Below, piece by piece: positions 1 through 10,927 of a DNA stretch of 64,000 nt. Position 1 is the stretch's first letter, and the number at the start of each line of letters is the position of its first letter. The DNA is taken from positions 2,917,219-2,981,218 of the forward strand of contig QEOQ01000226.1 in assembly GCA_010279815.1 (NCBI GenBank), written 5' to 3'. Source of the stretch: Brachionus plicatilis (Eukaryota > Rotifera > Eurotatoria > Ploima > Brachionidae). The notes under the pieces are model-generated. The model ran no database searches, was not told the origin of the DNA, and worked only from the letters and a program-made list of their open reading frames with translations. The position numbers and the translations under genes were made by a program.

Positions 1-1914
1 TAATTAATTAATTAATAGCCATTTGTAGTATTTATTACTTATAATATTTCAAAAATTAAAAATTTTATGGTGATTCTGAGAATAATCTTCTAATCAACAA
101 TTTTTTTTGTTTATAGATTTATAGTTTTAGTTTCATAGTTTTAGTTAATATCAATATTGATTTTGTTGATCCTTAGTGTCTAACTTCAAAAATTAATTTT
201 CTGAACGAGAGTAAATTGAGGGAATTCAATCAAAATTGATTAAAATTCTAACCAAAATTAATCTAAATCTTACAAAATTTTCAGAGCATTTTTTAGTAAG
301 TAATAAACAACTAGATTTCAGTAAAAATACTCGAATTTTAGTTTATTTTTATTTTTTTTCATTCTCTTATTTTTTTAAATTTTTTAAGAAAAGGTTGCTT
401 GAATTTTACTAAAAGTTTATAAAACGATATTAAAGGACGACTTTCTATCTTTCAAAATAAATGAACAAAAATACTGAAAATAAAGAAAGTTTATTTATTT
501 TTTTCTAATCAAAATTACCAATTCTTTACGTCAGATAAATAAATAAAATTTTTAAAATGTTTAATTATTTAATCTACTTTTATTTAATGTTACTATTAAT
601 TTTTTGCTTGAATGAATCACAACAAGATGACTTAGAGACCAAATGCTCGGGACCGCAGTGTTTAGAAAAATCCAACTGAATATTCTTTTTTTTTCCAAAA
701 AATAAAGTTCTTTCACCCTCAGTTTCTGACCGGTATCTCAGCTTTTTTATAATCTATAATGAGAAAACATTCTGAAAAATCATATTTAAATCTGCAAGAT
801 TTTGTGTAAAATGTACAGGAAGCTACATGATAATTTGGCATTAATTAATTTTATATTTAAAGATATTAATAAATTTGAGTCTTGAATTAAATAGTTCTTT
901 TATTTCATCCATCATCTAGAGAATTAAATTTTATTAAGAATAAAACATGACAAGAAATAAAGAATTTTAAATCAAAAATGGAAAAGTTAAAAAATTAAGC
1001 TAATAAATAAATTTTAAGCTTTTGAAAAAAATTTACATTTTTCGATTTTAGTTAGATTTTTTAATCTAAAATTCACAGTGTTCATGATCACCAGAAACTT
1101 TATTTGAGATTATTTCCTTGAGCTTAAAGATGAAGATGAATCTTTTCTTAAAAAAGATTGATCTTCATCGGAATTAACTAAAATTTTGTCATAACGGATG
1201 TTTAAAAAATATTAGCGCATTTTTGTTTTTAAAAAAATAAATGTCCAAAAATTTTGTACTCAAATAGTTAAGGACCGTTGTGGTATTGTATTGTAAATAG
1301 TATTGTAGTATACAAAACAATAGCTTTCTTTTTAATTTCAATCTTTCCCTTCGAATAGGCTTATTGGCCTTGAGCTTTGTTTAATAGACCTCATGTCCTA
1401 ATAAATTTAAATTTTAAGATTTTTAGATGTATATCTTCTAAAAGATAATTGAACAAGGCTTGCAATGATAGATGGATCACTTAATTGTGATTATTGGTTA
1501 AAAATATATCGCCACAAAGATAAAATATTTTTTAACTTAATTTTTAAATAGTCAAAAATTTTTTTTTATAAGTTTTTTTGAGTCAACTTTGCAAATTTTG
1601 AATTCTTAAATCTTCATATTTTTATATTTTCAAGTATTTTTTTTGCAATATTTTAGCAAATTTAATCAATAAAGGTATCTAAACAAAATTTAACGTGATA
1701 CGAAAAATTAGTCGGTAATCCAAAAAATGTTTATATCATAATGATGATGCATTAAGAACAATATCGTGCACCAAATATTTGAATTCATTTCAAAACTCCA
1801 CATTGTTTACTTCCTTTTACACCCAAATCACCAAAATTATCTTGCGCGAAGATTGCCCAAATTTATCCCTAGAAAATTAATTTTTTTTAAATAATTTAAA
1901 CTAAAAAAACCCTA
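1..1914. other. AT-rich stretch, no gene seen
   Basis: Very AT-rich DNA with long A and T runs and no open frame of note on either strand. I recognise no coding, RNA or mobile-element signal before the MITE that starts at 1923. Confidence 0.6.
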
Positions 1915-1922
1915 AAAGTTAG

Positions 1923-2382
1923 GGGACTACCCGGTTATGTTTTCAGCTGATAGCATATTTTATTATCAAACTGGTCACCTACGGTTTTGTTATCATGCGG
2001 ATAATAAAAAATGTTATCAAGGAAAAATGTTATCAAACATGATAACATAAAATTCTTAATGATAACATAAAGTTTACTAAATTTTGAAACATTTGAAAAA
2101 GTAAAATTTTACTTTGACGTAAAATATGTCCCGCACTCACAAAAAAAGACTTTATTCATTTTTACAATTTTAAATTTTTTTAATTAAAATTTTTTATAAT
2201 AAATTTTGTAATGATAACTAAATTTAAAAAATGATAAATAAATTTCTAAAAAAAAATTTTTAAAGATTTTTGATAACAATTTTCCTTGATAACATTTTTG
2301 TTATCCGCATGATAACAAAACCGGAGGTGACCAGTTTGATAACAAAATATGATATCAGTTGATAACAAAACCGGGTAGACCC
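1923..2382. mobile_element. MITE with ~100-bp terminal inverted repeats and 8-bp TSD
   Basis: The ends are long inverted repeats: the left begins GGGACTACCCGGTTATG, and the reverse complement of the right begins GGGTCTACCCGGTTTTG. They stay alignable for roughly 100 bp, through the TTATCAAACTGGTCACCT and TTATCATGCGGATAA segments. The element is flanked by a perfect 8-bp direct repeat, AAAGTTAG (1915-1922 and 2383-2390), the expected target-site duplication. There is no coding capacity. GG-starting ends with 8-bp duplications fit Merlin-, P- or Novosib-type transposases, but I cannot assign the superfamily from sequence alone. Confidence 0.85.
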
Positions 2383-2390
2383 AAAGTTAG

Positions 2391-5300
2391 TTGAGTCAAA
2401 AGTGCCATGGTAATAATTTGAATGATGCTTTATGGTTAAAACTTAAGCTCAAGATTTGATGTAGCACCAAAGCCTTGCATTGAATATGAAAAATTTTGAT
2501 AAATAAATAAATATTCGATCTTAGGTTTTAGCGTAGATTAACGTAATATTATGAAATTTTTCAATATTTTGTTTAAAAAACATTAAGCAGAGCTGCTTAT
2601 AATTAAACATTTTACAGAACTAAATTATCTCTTTTAGTAAAAAAGCTATATAAACTTTTCTGAATTGAAACAAACTTCACAACCTCAAAATTTTATGTAG
2701 AATTAAAATTTTTTAGAGTCATTTTACGCAAAATAACGTAATTCTACCTAAAATTAAATTATTTGGTATAAGAAAATTTTATTTGTTAAATTTCTTACTT
2801 AAATTTTAATTATTTTTGTTAATTTTTCATTTATTCAAAGTGATTTGAGTGCTTTTGATTTTTTAATAATTCAAGTCAATACTTTTCCTTTAATGAGGTC
2901 TAATAAAATAAATGAAATTGAAAAAATTTCCTTTTTTTATTATAGAATTAATAATGAGAGAAATATGCTTGAAGAAATGACTTGCGAAGTAAGGCAAGCA
3001 AAGAGAACTTAATTGATAGCGAGGTCTCACATCAAATAATTAAGTATAAACTAAAATATATTATCAAATATTACATTATACTTACAAACTATACTCATAG
3101 ACAACTATTATTTTTATGTTATTTTAATTATGGGATTATTGGTGATTTTGGTTAATAAAGGCTAAAACTTTTATTTAGAGATTATTAACCATAAGGTCTT
3201 TTTTGTTGAGAAATAAACATCGTATAGTTTTTACAATTTTTTATTTTATGAAAAATTTAAATTAGATATTTTTTATTAATTTTTTTTCAAACAGTTTTTG
3301 CTATTTTTAATTTTTCAAGGCTTGATTTTAAATTAAAATTAAACTTTTAGCTTTATTAATTAGGCCAGTTCTTGATAAATTTAGACTAATTTTTTTTTTA
3401 AATAGTTAAATTTCAAAGACAGCAAAATCAATGGGTTTAAATTTTGTCCACTTTCAGAATTTAAGTCGAGTAGCAAAAAAAGTATTCTTTGGTATTAGGC
3501 TTAAAAGTCATATTAAAAGTAGGGATCCAAAATACTTAGTCTAGGCTTATTAAGACAAAGATTAAACTTAAAACAAGCAATGTTTTTGTTTAGGAGTTTA
3601 TTATTTAATAAAACCACTGGGTTTTTTTTAAAAGCAAGGGATTATGCTTTTTGGATAGATGATCCACATATTAAATAATCTATTTGACTTTTACGGCCTT
3701 AAATCAAAAATCCGTTTGACCAAAGTTTATTGAATTAGAATTTATTTTAGTTAAGAAAATAAACTATTCTTTTTAACCGGTCAACTTAAAGCCTGTTTTT
3801 TTAATTTTCAATAAGATGATAAATGAAATTCTGAATAATTTAGTTTATCAGCTCGGCTTGAGTTGAATGCAAAGTTTACGCTCCGGAATTATCTAGATGG
3901 AAAAAGCATTAGCGGGTTGCTAAGACGGCACTGTAAAAGACTTAATCTAATAAATCACTTTTTAGAAAATAAATAAAAAATTTTGATAGGTCTTGGCTCG
4001 CGGAAAGTTCTAGGAAATTATGAATTCAATTGAAAGGCTTTTAAAATATTAAAATACAAAGTCATGATTTAAATTAGGAAACGGTGAGCTCATTTTGCTT
4101 AGCAAACGAAAGTTGCTCGGCATGCACTAAAGCCAATGCTAAGAATAGAAAAAAAGTTTCGAGCTGTTTTTATTTATTGAATTTTTGTTTAAATAATTGT
4201 ATTTTTTGGCTTTTTATTTTTACTTGTTACGATTTTTGATTAGAAAAATTCAAAGGTTTTTGTTATCGGGCTCTTAAATTTCAATTAAATTCTGAATGAA
4301 TTTGTTTTTTAGCAATAAAATGGTTACGAAAGTTTTCAATGTATTTGACTAATTTGCCTAGTTTCTTAAGATTTAAGTTTTTAAATTCTAAAGCTATTTT
4401 TATTAAGAATGTTTTACTATGATATTTTTTTAATGTAAAAATTTAAATCAGATAAGTTTGGATTTTATCTCATGCTAATCTTTGACCATCGATACCAGTT
4501 GACACTTTGAGATTTTTTGTAATTAATCTACAGCATCTAATTGAAATGAACGCTCAGGGCTGGAAAAATTTCAATCTATCTACTACCAACCATTAATTGT
4601 ACTTTATTTTAATGAAGCAAATTTTTTCTACTAAATTAACACCAAGCTATCAGTAAAGATAAAATCAAAAATTTATTTTATGCATATATACTAAAGTTTA
4701 TTTGTATTTTAATTCATAGCGAAGCACTCCAGGAGACCAGTTATGTCATTTGGAATTTGTACCTTTTAAAATAATTCTAGTAGTCAATTAGAATAAATTA
4801 TAGGCTATGCTAGGTATTTTAAGCTGTATTTGAAACTAGTTTTTTAAAACCAAATAATTAAAAATAAAAAATTTTGATAAAAAATTTTTACTTAATTGAT
4901 AATGCAGATAAGCGATTTGTTCATTAGGCAGGAATTTTTAAAATACTCCGAGGTATATTTTGAGGAGATTTTTCTAATGTTTGACATGCTTTTTGTTCAA
5001 AATATTCACCATGTAAACTTAGACTTGGACTAAACAGTATGAAGTATATAAAAAGAGAGTGAGAATATTTTTATCACAATATTTAAGTTTTAATTTTTTT
5101 TCTCAAACAAAAAACTGGTTGAAAAAAACCTAAAAAATTTGAGATAATTTTAGAATAAATCAATAATTTGGAAATTTTATGAGAAGAAAATAGAAAAACG
5201 TGTTCATAATTGATCGTTCTTTTTAGTAAATACGAAGAATTTAATGAAAAAAATTTTATAAAAAAAGCTTAATTTGGCATATTATTGAAATATTGTATCC

Positions 5301-6350
5301 AGGTATCTATGTTTGAACTGAATAAAGAAAATAAAATTTAATAGGCAATTGACAATGTATTGCAAATTTTTTTTTTTCAAATTTCTTAATCAAGGGTCGA
5401 ATGTTGATTTTTATTACAATTTTTAAAAGATTTCAAATTATTGAGTTAATTACAAAGACGTGACTTATGTAGGTGATTTTTTCATTTTTTTTTTTGAAAT
5501 TTTAAAGAAAAAGAAATCAAAATAAAAATTCAACTAACCTAGTTGTTTATTTTTTAAATTAATTTAAATAAAAGATTATTAAATTCAAAATTTATGCTGG
5601 ATAAAAAAAATTGTATTTAATTTTATACAGTACAAATCTGAAAAAGCTGGCTAAATTAGACAAATTCTGATTTACTATCAAATTGTTTAATAAATAACTG
5701 AATTGGAAATGAATGTATTTTTTTTTTCATCTCTTGACGAAGTAGAATTATTTTACGAAATATTTTTGTACTTTCTATATCAAAAAAGGTTTTTTTTTAA
5801 ATGACTAATATATATGTTTTTTTTTTAAAATATAAAAAAAATTGAGTAATTTTTAGGGCACTGTAGTCAACTATGGTACAAAACTGTTTTTTGAAGAATA
5901 CATTCAGACCTAAATTGAAAAAAAAACTAATTTCATTAACAAAAATTACTTTTAAAGTGCATTTTGGGTACCAAAAGCTCAAAAAGTGAATAAATAAGTG
6001 TTTTTAAAAAAACGAAATCTTTTTGATTGTTAAAAATTTTACCCAAAGATAACTTTTTCCCATTAAATTTTACTAAAAATATTAAAGTAATGTAATTTCC
6101 AGCACAATTTTTATGAAATAATTTAAAAATTCGATTTTTCTTAATTTTGTCAATTTTTATTTTTATTAAAATTAACTAAAAATAAATTAAATAAAATTTT
6201 TAATTTTCACTTTTAAGGTTTTAGAGTATTTAACGTGAATTATCGTTTAATTTGGTAATTAGGAAAATCAAGTTCTTTTTAAATTATTCTTTTATCTTAT
6301 TTCGAGGTTCTTCTTTTTTTATTAAAAATTTTAAAAAATTGACAAAGTTG
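2391..6350. other. AT-rich intergenic stretch, no gene seen
   Basis: About 4 kb with no convincing open frame, RNA gene or element boundary on either strand. Short open frames, such as one at 5797-5982 on the minus strand, are low-complexity phenylalanine/lysine-rich products of AT-rich DNA and I do not regard them as genes. Confidence 0.55.
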
Positions 6351-6356
6351 GGCGCT

Positions 6357-6510
6357 AAAAGCTGACTCTTCCTGACTCTTCTTCAACTCTTCCTCAAATC
6401 TTCCTCAACTTTTCCTTTCCCCACTTTTCCTTTAGGAAGAGTTGAAGAAAAGAAAAAGTCGAGGATAGGAGGATGAAGAGTTCAGGAAGAGTCGTGGAAA
6501 GGAAGTGTAC
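6357..6510. repeat. Polypyrimidine-to-polypurine strand-switch tract
   Basis: About 70 bases rich in CTTC/CTCTTCC on the plus strand (6366-6434) switch at about 6435 to about 70 bases rich in GAAGAG/AGGA. The two halves form an imperfect inverted repeat: GACTCTTCCTGA on the left is answered by TCAGGAAGAGTC on the right. Such tracts can form hairpins or triplex DNA. No gene is associated. Confidence 0.7.
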
Positions 6511-7735
6511 AAGTTAGTTTTAGATTGTACTTCACTAAACATATAATAAGAAACAATAAGAAACATATTTCTGAGCATTGAGTTACTCCAGCATTTATAT
6601 TAATTAATTTATTTTTTAAGCTTTTAATATTCATTTAGATAATTTAATCGTTTGATGAGTGTGTTTTTTTTATTCTAGTGATTTTTAGCGTTCAAAATCT
6701 TTTTTATTTTCTGACTAAGTTTGCTTCAGTTGGCCATGAGTATACCGAGACTCGTTTAGTAATCTTTCAACCGAAGCAATCATTTGAAGATAATAAACTA
6801 GATATTGAACGCTTATCATCAGTCGAATCACTAATTTTTAATTTTTTAATAATAAAGAAAAAAAATCTTCAACGATATTTAGATATGTATTAAAGGCCCA
6901 AAATTATTTTTTTTGAATACAACATGGTACAACATTTGGTTAATAATTCAAATATGTGTTGATTTGTGATCAAGTGGCCATTTAGTTAACCTGTTTTGTT
7001 TTGGAGGTAAATTCTATGATTCAAAAAAACCATTTTAATATCTTGGTTTGTAATTTATTTTTTTGGTAAATTTAACCATTTTGCCATTAGTTATTAAAAT
7101 TATTTCCTTTAAAAAAAAATTTAAAATTAAAAAAAATGAAAGAAAACTTGGACTCAAATTTAGTTGAACAATTTCTGACCAAATAATTTCTAAAATGAAA
7201 AATTGTTTTTATTAATAAAATTAATTATTAAGATGATTAGGATAAAAAATATGACCAAATGATCGCATGTTGCACTATATTGCTTTTTTAAAGAATCATG
7301 CTTTAATCTTAAGAAAAAGTTTTAAGACTTTTTGGTTATAGTTGTAGTAGAAGTAAAAGTAGGGTACTGTGTGGATCTTACCCACAAGCTGCAACGTAGT
7401 ACCGTCCAGCTATAGCAGTAAATAGCATAGTCAAAAGTCCTAGTTTTCCTAACAAAATGTTTAGGTCAGTTTATGTTCTTTTAATTTAGATAAAGTTTAG
7501 AAAGGTAAAAAAATTAAAATTAGCTATTAGGTTCATTTTTAATTAATTTTTTTATGACAAAAAATATACTATTAATAAAAACACTGTCGATTAATAAAAA
7601 AATTATTAAATAAGTTCAATTTATTAGTTTAATACCGAGTTTTTTTTAAAGTTCTAAATTGAAGTCCAGACTTGACACTTGTGACTTTTAAACAATTAAT
7701 TTTCGGGTTTAATTTATCTGTTAATGTACAAAATG
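6511..7735. other. Intergenic stretch with a possible LINE 3'-end scrap
   Basis: No confident gene. An open frame at 6678-6893 (+) has no recognisable domain and is probably chance. At about 7345-7440 a short GTA-rich run is followed by a hairpin-prone segment ending in CAGCTATAGCAGT. This resembles the 3' tails of the CR1/L2-like LINEs at 9.5 kb and 63.6 kb, so a degraded LINE end is likely. Confidence 0.4.
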
Positions 7736-8090
7736 TTATTTATTTATTTGTTTATTTGTAACGAGCTAATGCTCCTTCAGAATATAAAAAAAATAAATAA
7801 AATAAATTTAAATAAGATAAAATAAAAAGATTAATAAGTCTAAGTAAAAAAAAGAAAATTAAAAACGAAATGTTGAAATTGCTAGAGGTTAGACATGTTT
7901 AAACATTTGATAGCTCAGGAAAGAAAGAAGAAATAGAAAGATAAAAATTACATAATGTAGTCGAGTATTTGATAAATATTATCTTCCACCAGATTGACGA
8001 CCAGTGGAACAGAATGACTCAATCCTGCCTTGAAATATCTCTCATTCAACTCAGAAAGGCGATTTGAAACTATTAGTAGTTTAATTTATT
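7736..8090 (-). mobile_element. LINE 3' end (ORF2 C-terminus plus tail)
   Basis: On the minus strand, a frame running from about 8075 to the stop at 7949 encodes a peptide containing LNERYFKAGLSHSVPLVVNL. It resembles the extreme C-terminus of non-LTR retrotransposon ORF2 proteins (LNxRY...NPLIxxLV pattern). It is followed by an A/T-rich 3' UTR, a short stem (GGAGCATTAGCTCG) and an AAATA-type tail. A homologous copy lies at 42.6-43.0 kb on the same strand. This is a 5'-truncated insertion; the clade is uncertain. Confidence 0.6.
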
Positions 8091-8305
8091 GAAGACCTCT
8101 TGCTGCATAATATTAGAGAGGGTATAATACTTCAGCTTCAAAATAGATATTATAAATTTTTTATAAAATTTTAAATGGAATAATTATTTATGAAACTTAA
8201 TGTGATTTGAAAATCAGATTTTTTTTGTAAAATTGTAATTTGTATCTTTGTGTTTCCTTTTCAACTTACCTATGAGGCTTAAAAAAAAAAAATAAAAAAA
8301 AAATA

Positions 8306-8660
8306 ACGTAAATGCTCGATTTTAGTGGCAGGCCACTTTAATATTGCTTTCCTGAAGTTTAAATTTTGTAAAAATGTATCGCAAACTTCATCATGTTTTA
8401 ATATATCTATTTTTAATTCCAGGTTATTTAACTCTCACAAACTTTTTTCATATTTTTATTTTTATTTTTTGATTTTATTTTACTTAACTTTTTAATTTTT
8501 AATTTTACTAAACTTAATTTTAATTTTTTTAACAAATAAAAAAAAAAGTTGAATACTAATTTAAATTTTTAATTCAAGATTTCGGTTTTTCAAGCTAAAA
8601 AAAACCATTTTAGTAATTTTTTTGTTATAGTGACATGTAACTAAAGTCGAGCATTTACGT
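8306..8660. mobile_element. Short TIR element flanked by TA
   Basis: The left end ACGTAAATGCTCGATTTTAG and the reverse complement of the right end, ACGTAAATGCTCGACTTTAG, match at 19 of 20 positions. Each is bordered by TA (8304-8305, 8661-8662), as expected for a TA-targeting (Tc1/mariner-like) MITE. The 355-bp interior is AT-rich and non-coding. Confidence 0.65.
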
Positions 8661-8712
8661 TATTAAGATTTATAGTTTCCAGTCTTTTGCCATAGGTCTC
8701 CTGTTACTTTAT

Positions 8713-9480
8713 TAACTGCGGACAGCTACAATATAATTACCCTTTTTTAGGCATGAAATATTTTTTTTTTAAATTTTTTTTTTAGTTAAGTTTTTATTTG
8801 AAACCGAAAAAATCGAAATTTTTCGACGACTGTTATATTTTCATTGTATCTAATTCTTTTTTTATTGTATCTAAATAATAAGCTATCTAAATATGGTGAA
8901 TAAATATTTTTTTAGTATCTAATTATTTTATCTAAGTATCTAAAAAAAATTTTGTTGTATCTATTTAAAAAAACGGAATTAGAATTTTTTTGATATTTTA
9001 TTTAGAAAAAATTTTAAAAAATACAAAAAGGAAGAAAAGTTAAGAAAAAGAGAAAAAATTAATCTTTTTTTGTTCTTTTGTTTTGAGGTTGATCATGAAT
9101 TGATTTCGGCTTGTTTTTTGATCCAGTGGGTCTTACTCTTTCCTTTTTTGGAACCTCAGACTGAGCTGATTTTCGTTAGAATTGTTTTCAACTTCAACTT
9201 CATTTTGAATTTCCATTTCTGCTTCTTGAGCCTTAATTTCTTCCATCACATCAACTTGACAAAAAATTGAGTAAAAAAAATCTAGCGATTTTTACGTTAA
9301 AAATCGCTAGATTTTAAATCAATAAATTAAAACTTTATTAACGAAAATTATTCTCAGAATTTAGATCCTGAAGAAGGCCACTTTTGGTCGATACGCGTCG
9401 ATCGTTTTATATTAGAAAAAATCTAAATTGAATTATTTTTTGATACAAAAAAAATAATTAGATACTGTAAAAAAATATCA
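8713..9480. repeat. Degraded repeat element with TATCTAA subterminal repeats
   Basis: The start (AACTGCGGACAGCTACAATA at 8717) resembles the sequence at 41609 that begins the MULE-like copy (AACTGCAGACTGCTACAATA). Multiple TATCTAA motifs occur at 8847-8955, and inverted TAGATAC/GATAC motifs at about 9440-9480. Inside lies a perfect 18-bp-arm palindrome around 9281-9320 (AAAATCTAGCGATTTTTA...). No intact protein is encoded. The family assignment is inferred from the similarity between the two copies. Confidence 0.45.
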
Positions 9481-9526
9481 GATACTAATTAATATTTTAT
9501 TATATAGTAGTAGTAGTAGTAGTAGT

Positions 9527-10242
9527 AAAATTAACTGCAACTTGGAGATTCTCCAAGCGAAGCTTTAATAAGCTATAGCAGTCGTTACAATATTCTTCGC
9601 CAACCACCCATCAATTTTTGCCTTGAAACTTTTAAGACACTTTGAATTTATTATTTCTTCTGGCAATTTGTTCCAATTATTCACAACTCTATTAGTAAAA
9701 AAGTTCTATCTTTGAAGAGAGTTTTTTACACATTCTCGGATTAGGTTCTTGCTATTCCTTCTCAAGTCGTATCTTCTGCTATCAGGCATTTTGTTTTGGC
9801 TAAAATTGATCCCGTTTTCAAAATTAACTCTTTCCATATTTTTTACAATCTTAAACATTTGAATTAGATCACCTCGAACTCGTCTTATTCTAAGATCAGT
9901 TAAACCGAGTTTCAATAAACGCTTTGAATTTTCAAGATCTTGCAAACTAGGGATTAACTTAGTCGCGCTCCGTTGAACTTTTTCAAGTTCATTCAAATCT
10001 TTTTCATAAAATGGACACCATGATGCAATTGCATACTCCAACTGAGGCCTGACAAACGAACAATAAAGTAATTTAATAATTTCCTTCGTAGGGTATTTGA
10101 ATGACTTCCTTATCATTCCGAGAATACGATTTGCTTTAGCAGTTGAGCTTCTGGCCTGGGCGTCCCATTTTAAGTCGCTCTGGATAAAAATGTCTAAATC
10201 TCTTTCGCAATTTGATTTGTTTAGCATCTGAGTCTCAAACAT
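9527..10242 (-). pseudogene. CR1/L2-like LINE reverse transcriptase C-terminus, frameshifted
   Basis: On the minus strand, the frame 10242-9706 encodes the part of non-LTR ORF2 downstream of the catalytic RT core. It has the pattern RDLDIFIQSDLKW, KANRILGMIRKSFKY, LLYCSFVRPQLEYA and KVQRSATKLIPSL. A frame change near 9710 is followed by more of the family's C-terminus (FFTNRVVNNWNKLPEE, FKAKIDGWL) and a stop near 9570. The 3' UTR ends in a TAC/GTA trinucleotide run at 9506-9526, as in the LINE at 63.6 kb. The 5' part, including the endonuclease and the catalytic RT motifs, is absent. It is a truncated dead copy. Confidence 0.85.
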
Positions 10243-10371
10243 AGTGTCTGAGTCTCAAACAAACATATATACATAAATAAAAAAATTAGATAGCCTTGAA
10301 AATATAAGCCTTTTTCGACAATGGTTTAACACATGCAAACAAACCATTTTGATTTGGAAAAAAATTTAAGA

Positions 10372-10465
10372 TTTTATTTAAAAAATTTATTTAAAAAATT
10401 TATTTAAAAAATTTATTTAAAAAATTTATTTAAAAAATTTATTTAAAGAATTTATTTAAAAAATA
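10372..10465. repeat. 13-bp tandem repeat
   Basis: About seven copies of a unit reading TTTATTTAAAAAA, with one variant copy (AAAGAA) near the end. The repeat lies about 460 bp upstream of the F-box gene start. It is simple AT-rich expansion, with no further function visible. Confidence 0.75.
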
Positions 10466-10927
10466 TTAAATAAACAAAACTATTCAAATTTTCTCTTTTT
10501 ACTTTTTTATTTTGCCGGGCCCAAGCATATTCTTGATAGCAAGGCCCATAAATCGGTCTAAATAATGCAAACAAATTTTGGCCCGCGGCATTCCAATTAA
10601 ATAAATAATCAAAACAATTTTAATGATTCTTTTTCTCTTAATTCATCCACAAGCATACAATATTACGCTGCCCAGATAAGATCAAGACCTCAATTTTGAT
10701 CTACATCGAGCTCGGTCCATGTGGTTTTGTTTACTTTGCTTCAAAGTAGAATAAAAACACTTTCCGCAGACACAAAAAAGAAAACAAATTAAATGATTAT
10801 TAAAAGGAAATCAATTTGGAATGCAAAAATTTAATAGAGCATAAAAAAAAACCAAGAGTGGACTCACGCGAATGCAATCAAACATCCTCCTAAATCAATT
10901 TGGACCAATTTTTCAACCATTCTAGCA

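Noticed and set aside
5797..5982. 61-codon minus-strand open frame
   Set aside because: Phe/Lys/Ile-rich product of AT-rich DNA, without domain, partner exons or similarity to anything recognised.
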